64,000 nucleotides of DNA from Acidisarcina polymorpha (GTDB lineage Bacteria > Acidobacteriota > Terriglobia > Terriglobales > Acidobacteriaceae). A model generated the notes under the pieces. The model saw only the letters and a list, made by a program, of their open reading frames with translations, was not told the DNA's origin and ran no database searches. The stretch is from assembly GCF_003330725.1 (NCBI RefSeq), contig NZ_CP030840.1:3038001-3102000 (forward strand), read 5' to 3'. Position numbers and translations under genes: made by a program. This document shows positions 43,288 to 52,186 of this stretch, piece after piece. Positions within the stretch are counted from its first letter, which is position 1. The number at the start of each line of letters is the position of its first letter.

Positions 43288-44229
43288 ATGAACAGCCACG
43301 ACACTGCTTCTGGCATTTTGGGGCACAAATGCCGCCTTGGATTAATAGCGTTGGTTGGAAGCTTGATCTGGCTCACTCCTCTCTTGCTGACAGCACAGTC
43401 CGCGACGCCCGTTACGCTGGACGGCAATATCCACCCTGACAGCGACGACACGTTGGCGTTTACACCAGACGGAAATACAGTATTCTTCGACCGTAGCGAA
43501 GGTCCGCACAAGACCATCATGGTGTCCCATCGACTTCACGGCCACTGGGCAAAGGCAGAGGTCGCGAGCTTTTCGGGACAGTGGTTCGATCAAGATCCCT
43601 TGGTCGCTCCCGATGGCAGTTATCTCCTGTTCAATTCGGATCGTCCAGTCAGACCCGGTAGTAAGCCGCTGACCCAGAATTACTTTGTTGGAGGCACTGC
43701 ACCCGGCTCAAACATTTGGAGAGTGAACCGCATTGGTGCCAGCTGGGGCAAACCTGTCTGGTTAGGTCCAACCATCAATACCGACGCCTTCATCGATTTT
43801 GCAAGCCTCGCTGCGGACGGCACGCTGTATTTCATGCGTTGGAACTCAACCGAGAAGGCGATGCACATTTGGCGTTCTGCCTTTAGGGACGGCAGATACC
43901 TAGCAGCCGAACTTGTGACCGTTGGTGATCCAACGGTGTCTGTGCATGATCCCGCAGTGGCACCGGATCAATCGTTCATGGTTCTTGACTATGGCAAGGT
44001 AAAAGGTGGCCTGGGACGCTTGTGCATTGCCTTTCGTGACGGCAATCACTGGGGTAAACCAATCGATTTGGGCGACACCCTTAATAAGGACCTTCCTTGG
44101 GGAGCGCACCTGGCGCCTGATGGACAAACCGTCTACGTCACTGGGCAATCAGGCATCTCACAAATCTCGTTTGATTCAAAGTTTATGGCTCAACTACGTC
44201 AGTCGGATGTAGGCCAAAAGGCCGAATGA
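43288..44229 (+). CDS. Exported PD40 (TolB-like beta-propeller) protein
   Basis: About 313 residues. A hydrophobic stretch (IALVGSLIWLTPLLLTAQSA) forms the signal peptide. PD40-type repeats follow: DTLAFTPDGNTVFFDRSEG, DPLVAPDGSYLLFNSDRP, DFASLAADGTLYFMRW, DPAVAPDQSFMVLDYGK and AHLAPDGQTVYVTGQSG. Each is a blade of a WD40-like propeller, as in TolB-type sensor or binding proteins. ATG 43288 has GGAG 5-6 bp upstream. It may form an operon with the exported hydrolase 72 bp before it. The function is unknown. Confidence 0.82.
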   Translation: MNSHDTASGILGHKCRLGLIALVGSLIWLTPLLLTAQSATPVTLDGNIHPDSDDTLAFTPDGNTVFFDRSEGPHKTIMVSHRLHGHWAKAEVASFSGQWFDQDPLVAPDGSYLLFNSDRPVRPGSKPLTQNYFVGGTAPGSNIWRVNRIGASWGKPVWLGPTINTDAFIDFASLAADGTLYFMRWNSTEKAMHIWRSAFRDGRYLAAELVTVGDPTVSVHDPAVAPDQSFMVLDYGKVKGGLGRLCIAFRDGNHWGKPIDLGDTLNKDLPWGAHLAPDGQTVYVTGQSGISQISFDSKFMAQLRQSDVGQKAE

Positions 44230-44435
44230 TTGAATGTCCGACACTTTCCCACAGGTCAGCTATAGCTCACTTAAGCAGGTAAGGAGCTGGCGACATGAAC
44301 CTCTTCTCAAGAGCATTTATGAATTGTCGCCAACTCGCGCAACACGATAAAACGCCCGCACGCAGCAAGGGGCAGTCAAAGCGAGTGGCTCGTTCCACAC
44401 TGCGGTAATATGCCCCGGCGCCGACCGAGGATTCT

Positions 44436-44813
44436 CTAAGCAGCCAGAGGAGTCTCGGTTTTCTTGTACGCCGCAAGGAAGAAGCCCAAGAGCACTGCGT
44501 CGGGAAAAGCGGTGACGGCTTCCTGCGTGTTGACCATTTTCAGGCCGAGCAGGATGACGACGGCGAGAACGAAACCAAGCTTCTCCAGCACCGCCGCAAT
44601 CATAATCGGGCGGTATCTGACGGGGTCAGTAGAGAGGATGTAGAAAAGCACCTGCCACGCGAGAGTAACTCCTAGCCAACCGAAGTAGAAGTGCGGGTGC
44701 GACAGTGCGGGTGGATCTTGGCGACCGATAAAATTGTAGAGGAAGAACATGGGGGCAATAACAACGAATCCCCAGATAGCAGCAATCCGAAACGTAAGTT
44801 TGGCGAACGTCAT
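44436..44813 (-). CDS. Small four-helix membrane protein
   Basis: 125 residues with four hydrophobic segments: AAIWGFVVIAPMFFLYNFI, FGWLGVTLAWQVLFYILS, IMIAAVLEKLGFVLAVVILL and FPDAVLLGFFLAAY. No family recognised. It is divergent from the TetR gene at 44946, with a double palindromic operator between them, so it is the probable target of that repressor. A drug- or lipid-related membrane role would fit but is not shown. Confidence 0.7.
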   Translation of the reverse strand: MTFAKLTFRIAAIWGFVVIAPMFFLYNFIGRQDPPALSHPHFYFGWLGVTLAWQVLFYILSTDPVRYRPIMIAAVLEKLGFVLAVVILLGLKMVNTQEAVTAFPDAVLLGFFLAAYKKTETPLAA

Positions 44814-44840
44814 CTCTTCACCTCATCTTTTGCGATAAAC

Positions 44841-44869
44841 TGAGTATACTCATAAATGAGGTGACTCAT
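44841..44869. promoter_or_regulatory. Double palindrome, candidate TetR operator
   Basis: Two dyads in tandem: TGAGTATACTCA (44841-44852, perfect) and ATGAG-GTGA-CTCAT (44856-44869). Both fit ATGAG(N4)CTCAT spaced 15-16 bp apart, between the divergent membrane-protein and TetR genes. This suggests cooperative binding of two dimers. Confidence 0.65.
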
Positions 44870-44945
44870 CAACAAGCTGAAGACTACTCCGACCCTCTCG
44901 CGTCGCGAACGCGGCAAAGCAGAAAAGCGCAGACGGATCATTGAC

Positions 44946-45503
44946 GTGAGTGCTGACCTTTTCTCGAGGAACGGCTATGAGCAAACAACTGTTCAGCAGG
45001 TCGCCGATGCCGCAGACATTGCCGTCGGAACGCTATTCCTGTATGTACGCGATAAGAGTGATCTGCTGTTGCTGATCTTCACAGAGCGCCTGGAACAACT
45101 CATTGTTGATAGCGCGTCCCAGCTTCGCTCCGGGAGAATCCGTAAGTCTGTACTTGCTTACTTCGGGGCGTTTCTGGAACTGTACGAAGCCGATTCGGAA
45201 CTGTCACGCCACTTCTGGCGCGAGTTTCTCGCCGGAAAGCAAGAGTCGAGGGACAAGGTAAATGTAGTAGCGGCGGCCATGATCGCAGCGTTGCAGGAGC
45301 GTCTTGCACTGGCGCGGCAGAAGTCCGAGGTCGGCGAACACGTTGATCCTAAGATGGCCGCCCTTCATCTGTATGCCCTGTTTCATGCCACGATCTCGTT
45401 CCATCTCGTGGGCTGTGCGCCATTTCACTCTTCGCAAAAGACGTTATCGGCGTTACTAGATTCCTTTTGGAAAGGCTTGGGAAAGGCTACAACTGGCAGC
45501 TAA
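44946..45503 (+). CDS. TetR/AcrR family transcriptional regulator, start codon unclear
   Basis: DNA-binding domain: SADLFSRNGYEQTTVQQVAD then IAVGTLFLYVRDKSDLLLLI, followed by a TetR_C ligand domain. GTG 44946 falls inside helix 1. The natural N-terminus (SRRERGKAEKRRRIIDV) lies upstream in the same frame back to a TGA at 44862-44864. That stretch contains no ATG or GTG, only CTG at 44877. Either a rare start is used or the true start was lost. The full product would be about 205 residues. It is divergent from the membrane protein at 44436. Confidence 0.78.
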   Translation: MSADLFSRNGYEQTTVQQVADAADIAVGTLFLYVRDKSDLLLLIFTERLEQLIVDSASQLRSGRIRKSVLAYFGAFLELYEADSELSRHFWREFLAGKQESRDKVNVVAAAMIAALQERLALARQKSEVGEHVDPKMAALHLYALFHATISFHLVGCAPFHSSQKTLSALLDSFWKGLGKATTGS

Positions 45504-45648
45504 TGCTTGGCGTGGCAGCAGCCTCTTCTTCCTGTGACCGAGCAAGGGTTTCCAAACCGCATCGCTCGGTTCGAAGCCACCGAACCGCCTAATCAAATAA
45601 CCGGAACGAGAACTGTTTGTCGCGTACGAACTGGGAAGGATATTTCAT

Positions 45649-46848
45649 ATGCCATTGATTGCGTTCTTCAATCTTCCTGCTCAGGGACATCTCAATCCAA
45701 CAGTTCCCATCGTCGAGGAACTCGTTCGCCAAGGGATCGATGTTCACTATTTCATCGGCGAGAAGTACCGGCAGGACATAGAGCGAGCAGGAGCCACATT
45801 TCATCCGCTTCCGCCGTTGAAGCGATTAGGAGGAGGTTCGCCTCAAGCGGTGCCTGCACCGGACGACCGGCAAATCGCTCTGATGCCCTTCGCCATGGGA
45901 CACCAGGCACCGCAGGTCATCCCCAAACTGGTCGAAGAACTCCAAGCACTTCGGCCTGATTGCATCGTTTACAACACGCTAAGCCTGTGGCCGCGTTTAG
46001 CCGCCAACATTCTCGATCTACCAGCGATAGGCTTTCGTCCATTTCACGCGCCTCGTGCTTCAAGACGCGTGGGTCCCCCGTTCTCCACGGAGAGATTAGC
46101 GAGACTTGCGGCTGCGACGGACCAAGGATTGTCGTCTCTCATGACCTCCTATGGAAAGTCCGCTTTGGGGTTGAACGATCTTGTCTCGCAAGAAGACGAC
46201 CGGACACTGATGTTCATTGTGAAAGAGCTTCAACACGATGCGGGATCCTTCGATGATCGATTCCTGTTTGTAGGGCCTTGTCTTGTTAAGCGCCAGAATG
46301 AGTCGTGGCCATTTGCAGAAAGCGACATGCGCCGTAGTCGCGTTTACATATCGCTGGGAACCATGAGAAATGACGACCCCGAGTTTTATCGCGATTGCTT
46401 TTCGGGGTTTCGAGCAGAAGAGTGGGAAGCTGTTATGTCGGTCGGCAATCACATCGATCTGAACCTTCTGGAGCCGGTCCCCAAAAACTTTATAGTAGCC
46501 CGAAGCGTGCGACAGACTGCGATTCTGCCGCACGCAGACGTGTTCGTTACCCATGGAGGTTTGAATAGTGTTATGGAGAGCCTTGCTTGTGGCGTACCGA
46601 TGGTCCTGGTGCCTTCTATTAAAGAGCAGAGGCTCACGGCAGACCGTGTACAGGCTCTGGGATGTGGAGTAGTGGTAGAACGGGAAGCGATTACAGCAGA
46701 ATCCTTGTTGCAGAATGCATCGGCAATCGCGGGTAATGAGGATGTCAGAGGTCGGGTCAGCCAGATGCAGGACAACATCGCGAGAGCCGGCGGGTATAAG
46801 GGAGCGGCCGAAGCAATCATCGATTATGCGACTCGAAAATCGTCGTGA
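45649..46848 (+). CDS. GT1-family (MGT-like) glycosyltransferase
   Basis: UDP-glycosyltransferase of the macrolide/flavonoid type, 399 residues, GT-B fold. The N-terminal acceptor domain has FFNLPAQGHLNPTVPIVEEL. The C-terminal donor domain has VYISLGTMRNDD, ILPHADVFVTHGGLNSVMES and LACGVPMVLVPSIKEQRLTA, matching the sugar-nucleotide signature. It glycosylates small molecules, perhaps for detoxification or export. No biosynthetic cluster is next to it. It follows a TetR gene by 145 bp on the same strand and may be controlled by it. Confidence 0.87.
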   Translation: MPLIAFFNLPAQGHLNPTVPIVEELVRQGIDVHYFIGEKYRQDIERAGATFHPLPPLKRLGGGSPQAVPAPDDRQIALMPFAMGHQAPQVIPKLVEELQALRPDCIVYNTLSLWPRLAANILDLPAIGFRPFHAPRASRRVGPPFSTERLARLAAATDQGLSSLMTSYGKSALGLNDLVSQEDDRTLMFIVKELQHDAGSFDDRFLFVGPCLVKRQNESWPFAESDMRRSRVYISLGTMRNDDPEFYRDCFSGFRAEEWEAVMSVGNHIDLNLLEPVPKNFIVARSVRQTAILPHADVFVTHGGLNSVMESLACGVPMVLVPSIKEQRLTADRVQALGCGVVVEREAITAESLLQNASAIAGNEDVRGRVSQMQDNIARAGGYKGAAEAIIDYATRKSS

Positions 46849-47181
46849 CTCCCATTTCGAGGCTCCGTCCAGACCTCGCCGGGTATCCTGGCTTGTTCCA
46901 ATGTGCTATGAGCTTTTTCTCGTGGCGAGCCCCATTCAATCAGGAACGAGTATTGTTCGATTTGAATCATTTGAGAAGCGTGCACAACTGGCGATCTCCG
47001 AGTATTTAGCATTCAAGGCTTCGCCGATCCCAATATCTTAAAGTGCGTAGAGTAATGCCGATCTTGAAGCTTTCGCCGTCTAGAGATGCTCCCGGAGTGC
47101 AAGCGACCGGCTTCAAGGGAATACGGCGTCTTGTTCTTGGCCTTCGTAGAATCAAAAGAAACAGATCTCAGGAGCGTTCGA

Positions 47182-47547
47182 GTGAGTGACGGCAATCCAA
47201 TAACGTGCCAGGTACGATACACGCTTGATCTGGGCAAGCGGAATGACTTCGTGAAGTATGCCCAAATGTGGATCAAACTGGTGAACCGCTACGGCGGAAC
47301 CCATCACGGATACTTCATGCCCCGCACTACTCCTGAAGGCCTTGGCGTGAGTTTCCCGGAGCTGGCCTATGACAGCCCCTCAGACGTGGCCGTAGCCCTG
47401 TTTACATTTCCAAGTGAAGCTGCCTTTCGAGCTTATCGCGAGGATGTCAAAACTGATCCCGAGTGTGGCGCCGCTGAAGCCCTGATGCGGGACACGGGCT
47501 GCTTTCTCAAGTACGAAAGGCTGTTCCTGGAACGGATTGAAAGGTGA
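47182..47547 (+). CDS. NIPSNAP family protein
   Basis: About 121 residues from a GTG with AGGAG 7 bp upstream. VRYTLDLGKRNDFVKYAQMW and YGGTHHGYFMPRT are the NIPSNAP ferredoxin-like pattern. FPSEAAFRAYREDVKTDPEC and FLKYERLFLERI end it. The frame is open upstream to 47086, but that part looks unlike coding. NIPSNAP-like proteins have no settled biochemical role in bacteria. It stands between the glycosyltransferase and an epimerase-like gene. Confidence 0.78.
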   Translation: MSDGNPITCQVRYTLDLGKRNDFVKYAQMWIKLVNRYGGTHHGYFMPRTTPEGLGVSFPELAYDSPSDVAVALFTFPSEAAFRAYREDVKTDPECGAAEALMRDTGCFLKYERLFLERIER

Positions 47548-47920
47548 TAGAAAGACTTCGCCGAGTCCCACCCCTTCACCATTGCTGACGGTCAGAATAA
47601 GCAAGGAATAGCTTGCTGCGCTCCACATGACTCGCAGCGAGCTCCGTAACGACCTCGGAACGTCGACCTGCCGCGCAGCCGGCGAGCTGGGGCCAGAGGC
47701 TAAGCGGGATGAGGGCCGGGAGAAACCGAAGGGGGCCCGCGCTTATTGCGAGCCTTCCAGAGACAAAACGACCCCGGATAAATCCGGGCCAGAGTGGATC
47801 CATTTAGGCGGCTTTCAGGATGAGCAGAACATTGCTGTCCCCGTAATTGCGGCCCTTGCCGGCAAGCACAATTAACCAGCGGAACCTGAATCCTCTCTTG
47901 CGCCGCATAATCTATCAAGA

Positions 47921-48910
47921 TTGCAGATAAGTAAGAGGAGGCACGCGATAACAAACGCAACGCGAACTGCCCTCGTAGTGGGCGCCACGAGGGGTATCGG
48001 AGCCGAAACAGCGATCGCGCTCGCCCACCACGGATGGAACATCCGCGCGCTTGCAAGAAACGGATGCCCCAAAGACTCCGCTGACTCGTATGAGTGGGTC
48101 AAGGGGAATGCCCTTGACCGGGATTCCGTAGTGATGGCCGCGAAGGGCGTCGACGCCATCGTGCACGCTGTCAATCCTGCCGGATATCGCAAATGGGCAA
48201 AGCTTGTACTGCCGATGGTCGACAACACCATCGCCGCGGCTCAAGCCAGCGGCGCCCGCGTCCTGCTGCCAGGGACGATTTATAACTTCGGTGCAGGCGC
48301 ATTCCCTGACCTCCGCGAAGACTCACCGCAACAGGCCGAAACGCACAAAGGAAAAATCCGGATCGCTCTCGAACAGAAGCTCGAAGCTGCTGGGCGGGAG
48401 GGCGTGCGTGCTCTCATTGTGCGTTTCGGCGACTTCTTCGGACCGAGGACCGGCAATAGCTGGTTTTCCCAAGCGCTCGTTAAACCCAACCGGCCTGTGA
48501 CAAGCATCCTGAATCCTGGAGTTAAAGGCATCGGCCATGCTTGGTGTTACCTGCCCGACGCCGGAGAGGCATTCGCTCAGTTGATGGACCGCGCAGAGGA
48601 ACTTGCGACATTCGAGAGCTTCCATTTTCGGGGACATTGGGATGAAGATGGCACTCAAATGATAATGGCGATCCGCCGAGCTTGTGACAACCAAAACATC
48701 CCCGTGAAAACCTTACCATGGTGGCTCCTCCGGCTAGCGTCTCCGTTCAACGAAACCATGCGCGAACTGTATGCAACTCGGCCACTGTGGGCCGCGCCCA
48801 TCAAACTGGACAACACGAAGCTGTTGCGCTTTCTCGGCAAGGAACCTCATACGCCGTTGCTGAAGGCCGTGGAAACTACGCTGCGCGGTCTAAGGTGCAT
48901 TGTGGGATGA
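47921..48910 (+). CDS. Extended SDR / NAD-dependent epimerase-like protein, unusual start
   Basis: About 321-329 residues. ALVVGATRGIGAETAIALAH is the Rossmann motif, HAVNPAGYRKWAKLVLPMVD follows, and PGTIYNFGAGAFPDLREDSP carries the usual Tyr region of this branch. AAGAGGAGG stands 7 bp before ATA at 47948, exactly where a start codon should be, so ATA (from ATG) is either the start or a mutation of it. The TTG at 47921 is the only standard start in frame and would put the ribosome site inside the gene. Nucleotide-sugar or related reduction is possible. Confidence 0.78.
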   Translation: MQISKRRHAITNATRTALVVGATRGIGAETAIALAHHGWNIRALARNGCPKDSADSYEWVKGNALDRDSVVMAAKGVDAIVHAVNPAGYRKWAKLVLPMVDNTIAAAQASGARVLLPGTIYNFGAGAFPDLREDSPQQAETHKGKIRIALEQKLEAAGREGVRALIVRFGDFFGPRTGNSWFSQALVKPNRPVTSILNPGVKGIGHAWCYLPDAGEAFAQLMDRAEELATFESFHFRGHWDEDGTQMIMAIRRACDNQNIPVKTLPWWLLRLASPFNETMRELYATRPLWAAPIKLDNTKLLRFLGKEPHTPLLKAVETTLRGLRCIVG

Positions 48911-48949
48911 GCTTGAAATGTCATGGCGGCACGCTTCCTTACTTCGCGG

Positions 48950-49590
48950 CGCCGGATCCTCCGCGACGCTGCAGAGGAACCTTGATAACGAAGACCCCGT
49001 CCAAGGTCCGTAGGAAAAGTCGAACAAACGAGTTGTAACGGCATCGTGGGGATCCGAGCGCTCGAAATCAGACAGCTTCTCAGGGATTGAACTATCGTCC
49101 TTTTCTCGCCGAACAACGTCGAATCGCATGATGTCTGCGCCGTTATCAGTCGCCTGTTTGTTTCTTAGAGTGATACTAGTTCCGATGTTGTATTGCGAAA
49201 AGTCCACGATGATATCGAATTTCTCAGCGGGAGCGATCGGCAGAGAGCGATGCGGCACTGGTTTCTCCAACAGTCCTCCGTCGCTGCCGATTTGCAGCAA
49301 AACAGGGCCGTCCTTCGGACTAGGTTCGAGCGAGAGTTCCAAATTTCTCGCGTTTGAGGCGTTGAGAATACGGAGACGATATCGAGTGTTGAACACTTCA
49401 AGCCGAGGCCACGGCGCACCGTTGACGAGCATCACGTCTCCAAGCACACCCCCCATATATTCATGGCTGACTCCTAGATGTCCCGCCAGAGACGAGTCAA
49501 TCGATGGATAAAGCAGTGACCCGTCTGCATCGAAGGAACGATCACAAATCATGAGCGCGATCTCTTTCTCACCGGCCGGCAAAGCTACTC
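48950..49590 (-). pseudogene. Multicopper oxidase, internal fragment
   Basis: The minus strand encodes the middle cupredoxin domain of a CotA/bilirubin-oxidase-like multicopper oxidase: LPAGEKEIALMICDRSFDAD, YMGGVLGDVMLVNGAPWPRL, RYRLRILNASNARNLELSL, and PAEKFDIIVDFSQYN. Both copper-binding ends are missing (no HxH pairs and no HCHxxxH). After VTTRLFDFSYGPW it degenerates. It abuts an SDR fragment on the opposite strand at about 49585. Confidence 0.75.
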
Positions 49591-49845
49591 TTCCCGACTG
49601 TGGTAACCGACTCGGCTGCGTTGGAAGGTATCTTCCAAAAGAGCGATCTCGACTGGACAATCGTCCGTCCCCCGCAGCTCACTGACACACCGTTCACCGG
49701 GAATTACCGGGTACGGCTTGGGCATCTTCCTCGCATGGGATTCAAGATTGGGCGGCCTGACGTGGCGGAATACTTCGTACAAGCGGCCGCAGATCCCCCT
49801 CATTCGGAAAGTAGTTGGTCTGAGCAACTAGCGATATCTCTCTAA
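49587..49845 (+). pseudogene. NAD(P)-binding SDR, C-terminal fragment
   Basis: From about 49587 the + strand reads FPTVVTDSAALEGIFQKSDL, then DWTIVRPPQLTDTPFTGNYR and PDVAEYFVQAAADPPHSESS. This is the C-terminal third of an NmrA/atypical-SDR protein (DWTIVRPP.LTD...Y). The Rossmann part is missing. Its 5' limit coincides with the edge of the multicopper oxidase fragment, so one event joined the two. Confidence 0.7.
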
Positions 49846-50063
49846 TATTTCCGACAGGTATCGATTCTTGCGCATCATGGCGACGCCATCGAGACCGCGC
49901 CGACGTGAACCTGTGTTCAGCTACGCCCTCCCTGCCTAGCTCCTACGTGGTTGCGGCGCAGATGGTGACACAAAGGTTGCCAGCGATTTGTACCCGCATA
50001 CATGCGGGAAATGCCTCACAAGAAGAAATACCAACAACTGCCACTCCCTATTTCGGCTTCGTG

Positions 50064-50282
50064 CTAGGAACGGACCGAAGTCGGCTTTTTCCGAGGCACT
50101 TCGTCGACAATCTGTATTTCGATTTGTCCTGACCGGTCGCAACTGGGGCAGGTCACGATGCCGGTAGTGATTACTCTCATGTCCAAATCCGCCAGGTTGA
50201 TGACGCGTCCGCAGCCTGGACAAACATGCACACTCTCCCAATTTGGTCTGACGATTTCGTCTTCGGCATCCGATTTCATCAT
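50064..50282 (-). CDS. Small zinc-ribbon protein
   Basis: 72 residues with two CxxC knuckles: VHVCPGCGRVINLADLD and IVTCPSCDRSGQIEIQIVDE. A single zinc ribbon without other domains. GAGGGTAG stands just before a double ATG. It has no close partner; a divergent SDR gene pair lies to the right. The function is unknown; such proteins may bind nucleic acid or act as adaptors. Confidence 0.6.
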   Translation of the reverse strand: MMKSDAEDEIVRPNWESVHVCPGCGRVINLADLDMRVITTGIVTCPSCDRSGQIEIQIVDEVPRKKPTSVRS

Positions 50283-50369
50283 CTACCCTCGAATCCCGGG
50301 CGCACTAAGGGCGGTATCCGAGCAAGCAGCCTAACCTCGCCGTGGTTAGCGAACTGAGGCAGAGAAGTT

Positions 50370-51145
50370 TCAAAATCCCCTTGCACAGAGCCCGCCATCA
50401 ATCGTGTAAATCACGCCACTCGTGTATGCAGACCGATCGGACGCGAGGAATGCCATGGCATCCCCGATTTCTTTGGGCGATGCTGCGCGTTTCAGAGGAA
50501 AGCGCTCGGTAAACTCGGTAAAGCGAGCCTCATCGCCAAACCGGCTTTTCCCTAGCCCCTTCATGAGCGAAAGAGTTCGATCGGTCTCCACAGGACCTGG
50601 ATTACGCCGACGACGCGCACGCCATCTTCTAAACTTCGTCCACCCAGCGCTTTGGTCAACGCCATCAAGGCTGCGTTTGCCGAACTGCCGACAACGTAAT
50701 CGAAATCCGGTCTCTCTCCCGAAGCTCCGATGTCATTGATGATGACCCCCGCACCGCGGGCCTTCATCCGAGCGTAGATCAGACGGGTCAAATTGATATA
50801 CCCAAACACCTTTAAGTCCCAGGACTTGCGCCACAGGGTGTCGGATACATTCACGATAGACCCGACAGGAATATCTCCCGCATTGTTGATTAGTATGTCG
50901 ATCTCGCCAGCCTCATTCGCGAGCCGTTGGACATCGCTGGTAAGCGACAGGTCTACGACGTGAATGACAACTTTAATGCCGAATTGGCCGCGTATCCTGT
51001 CTGCGGCCTCTTCCAGTTCGCTTTTGTCTCGCGCGGCGAGGTGTACATGGCAACCTTCCTCTGCAAACGACTCTGCCGCTGCCAATCCGATGCCTCTTGA
51101 GCCACCAGTGATGAGGACACGTTTTCCGTTGAGATGTAAATCCAC
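50370..51145 (-). CDS. SDR family oxidoreductase with internal frameshift and atypical active site
   Basis: The two frames fit one SDR. 51145-50561 encodes LNGKRVLITGGSRGIGLAAA, DILINNAGDIPVGSI and YVVGSSANAALMALTKAL, up to GVRVVGV. 50600-50370 continues NPGPVETDRTLSLMKGLG to AYTSGVIYTIDGGLCARGF. One base is missing at about 50601 (GT-AATCCAGG). The Tyr is followed by Ser four residues on (YVVGS) instead of the usual Lys, a variant seen in one SDR subgroup. The restored length is about 258 residues. It runs 18 bp after the SDR gene at 51164, in the same operon. Confidence 0.8.
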
Positions 51146-51163
51146 AAGAACACTCCCTTCAAG

Positions 51164-52087
51164 CTAACGTTGTTGAAGTGGTGTCGCCTCAGAGCGGACT
51201 AGCTGCTCTGCCGCCGGTCGCAAAGCTTTGCTGATTCCCAAAGACGACATCAGCAACGAATCGCGAAGATTGATAGGCAAGTGGCTCAGGAACGCCAATT
51301 GGGAGGCTCCCTTGCCGACGAGAATCCGCGGTTTGGGGCCACCGCTGCGGGTAAGACCATCGACAACCGCATCAACGACGACTTTCGGTTGATCCATTCC
51401 GGCTTTAGCGAAGGCCGCACGCATTGCGTCTATGGCAGGTTTATAAACCTTGATGAGTTCGCTGGGCTGGCTCTTGAAGCCTTCTGTCTGAAGGGCGGCA
51501 GAAGTATTCCAAATTCCTGTCCCGATTCCGCCTGGCTCGACGAGCCCCACCTTGATTCCGAAAGGCGCCAACTCCATTCGCATCGCGTCCGTCAGAGAAG
51601 CGAGTGCAGCTTTTGACGCCGCGATGGGCCCAAAGAAGGGTGCTGTTGTTCGCGCGGAGACGGCGCCAATATTGATAACTCGGCCCGCTTTGCGGCGAAG
51701 CGAGGGAATCAGGGCGCGAGTTACCGCGAAGGGACCTACGACATTCACTTCGAACTGCAGTCGGAAGTGATCAACCGGAATTAATTCCAGCGGACCATCA
51801 ACGATGATGCCCGCGCAGTTGACGAGAGCCGCCAAGCCTGCCGGGCTCGCAGCCTCAATCTGACGTCGCATGGTTGCGACGCTTGCATCATCGGTCACAT
51901 CGAGCAAAACTGGTGTTATCGATTTATGGCGGAGTGCGTCAATTGCAGATGCTGAAGCTTCGCTTCTGACCCCCGCAAACACATTCCATCCAGTCTCGGC
52001 CAGCCTTCGTACGACGCCCAGACCGATGCCGCCATTCGCTCCTGTGACGAGGACGCTTCCCCGCTTCTCCTGATCTGCCTTTGCCAT
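51164..52087 (-). CDS. SDR family NAD(P)-dependent oxidoreductase
   Basis: 307 residues. VLVTGANGGIGLGVVRRLAE is the cofactor motif at residues 13-32, VNCAGIIVDGPLELI follows, and FFGPIAASKAALASLTDAMR is a retinol-dehydrogenase-like active-site segment. The usual Tyr is replaced by Ile/Ala in GPIAASKAA, so the YxxxK reads IAASK: the Lys is present but the Tyr is not evident. It is divergent from a TetR gene, with two dyads between, and leads the frameshifted SDR downstream. Reductase activity is therefore uncertain. Confidence 0.83.
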   Translation of the reverse strand: MAKADQEKRGSVLVTGANGGIGLGVVRRLAETGWNVFAGVRSEASASAIDALRHKSITPVLLDVTDDASVATMRRQIEAASPAGLAALVNCAGIIVDGPLELIPVDHFRLQFEVNVVGPFAVTRALIPSLRRKAGRVINIGAVSARTTAPFFGPIAASKAALASLTDAMRMELAPFGIKVGLVEPGGIGTGIWNTSAALQTEGFKSQPSELIKVYKPAIDAMRAAFAKAGMDQPKVVVDAVVDGLTRSGGPKPRILVGKGASQLAFLSHLPINLRDSLLMSSLGISKALRPAAEQLVRSEATPLQQR

Positions 52088-52113
52088 TTTCGATTCTCCT
52101 CAAGTTTGGCCGC

Positions 52114-52155
52114 ACTATAGCGGTGCTATAGTGGCGAGTGTATAGCAGTGCTATA
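52114..52155. promoter_or_regulatory. Two palindromes, candidate TetR operators
   Basis: ACTATAGC-GGT-GCTATAGT (52114-52132) and TATAGC-AGT-GCTATA (52141-52155), 26-27 bp apart, in the space between the divergent SDR and TetR starts. The shared arm is TATAGC. Confidence 0.75.
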
Positions 52156-52186
52156 GTCAATGCAAGTCGAAAGGAGCCTGGTGAAG

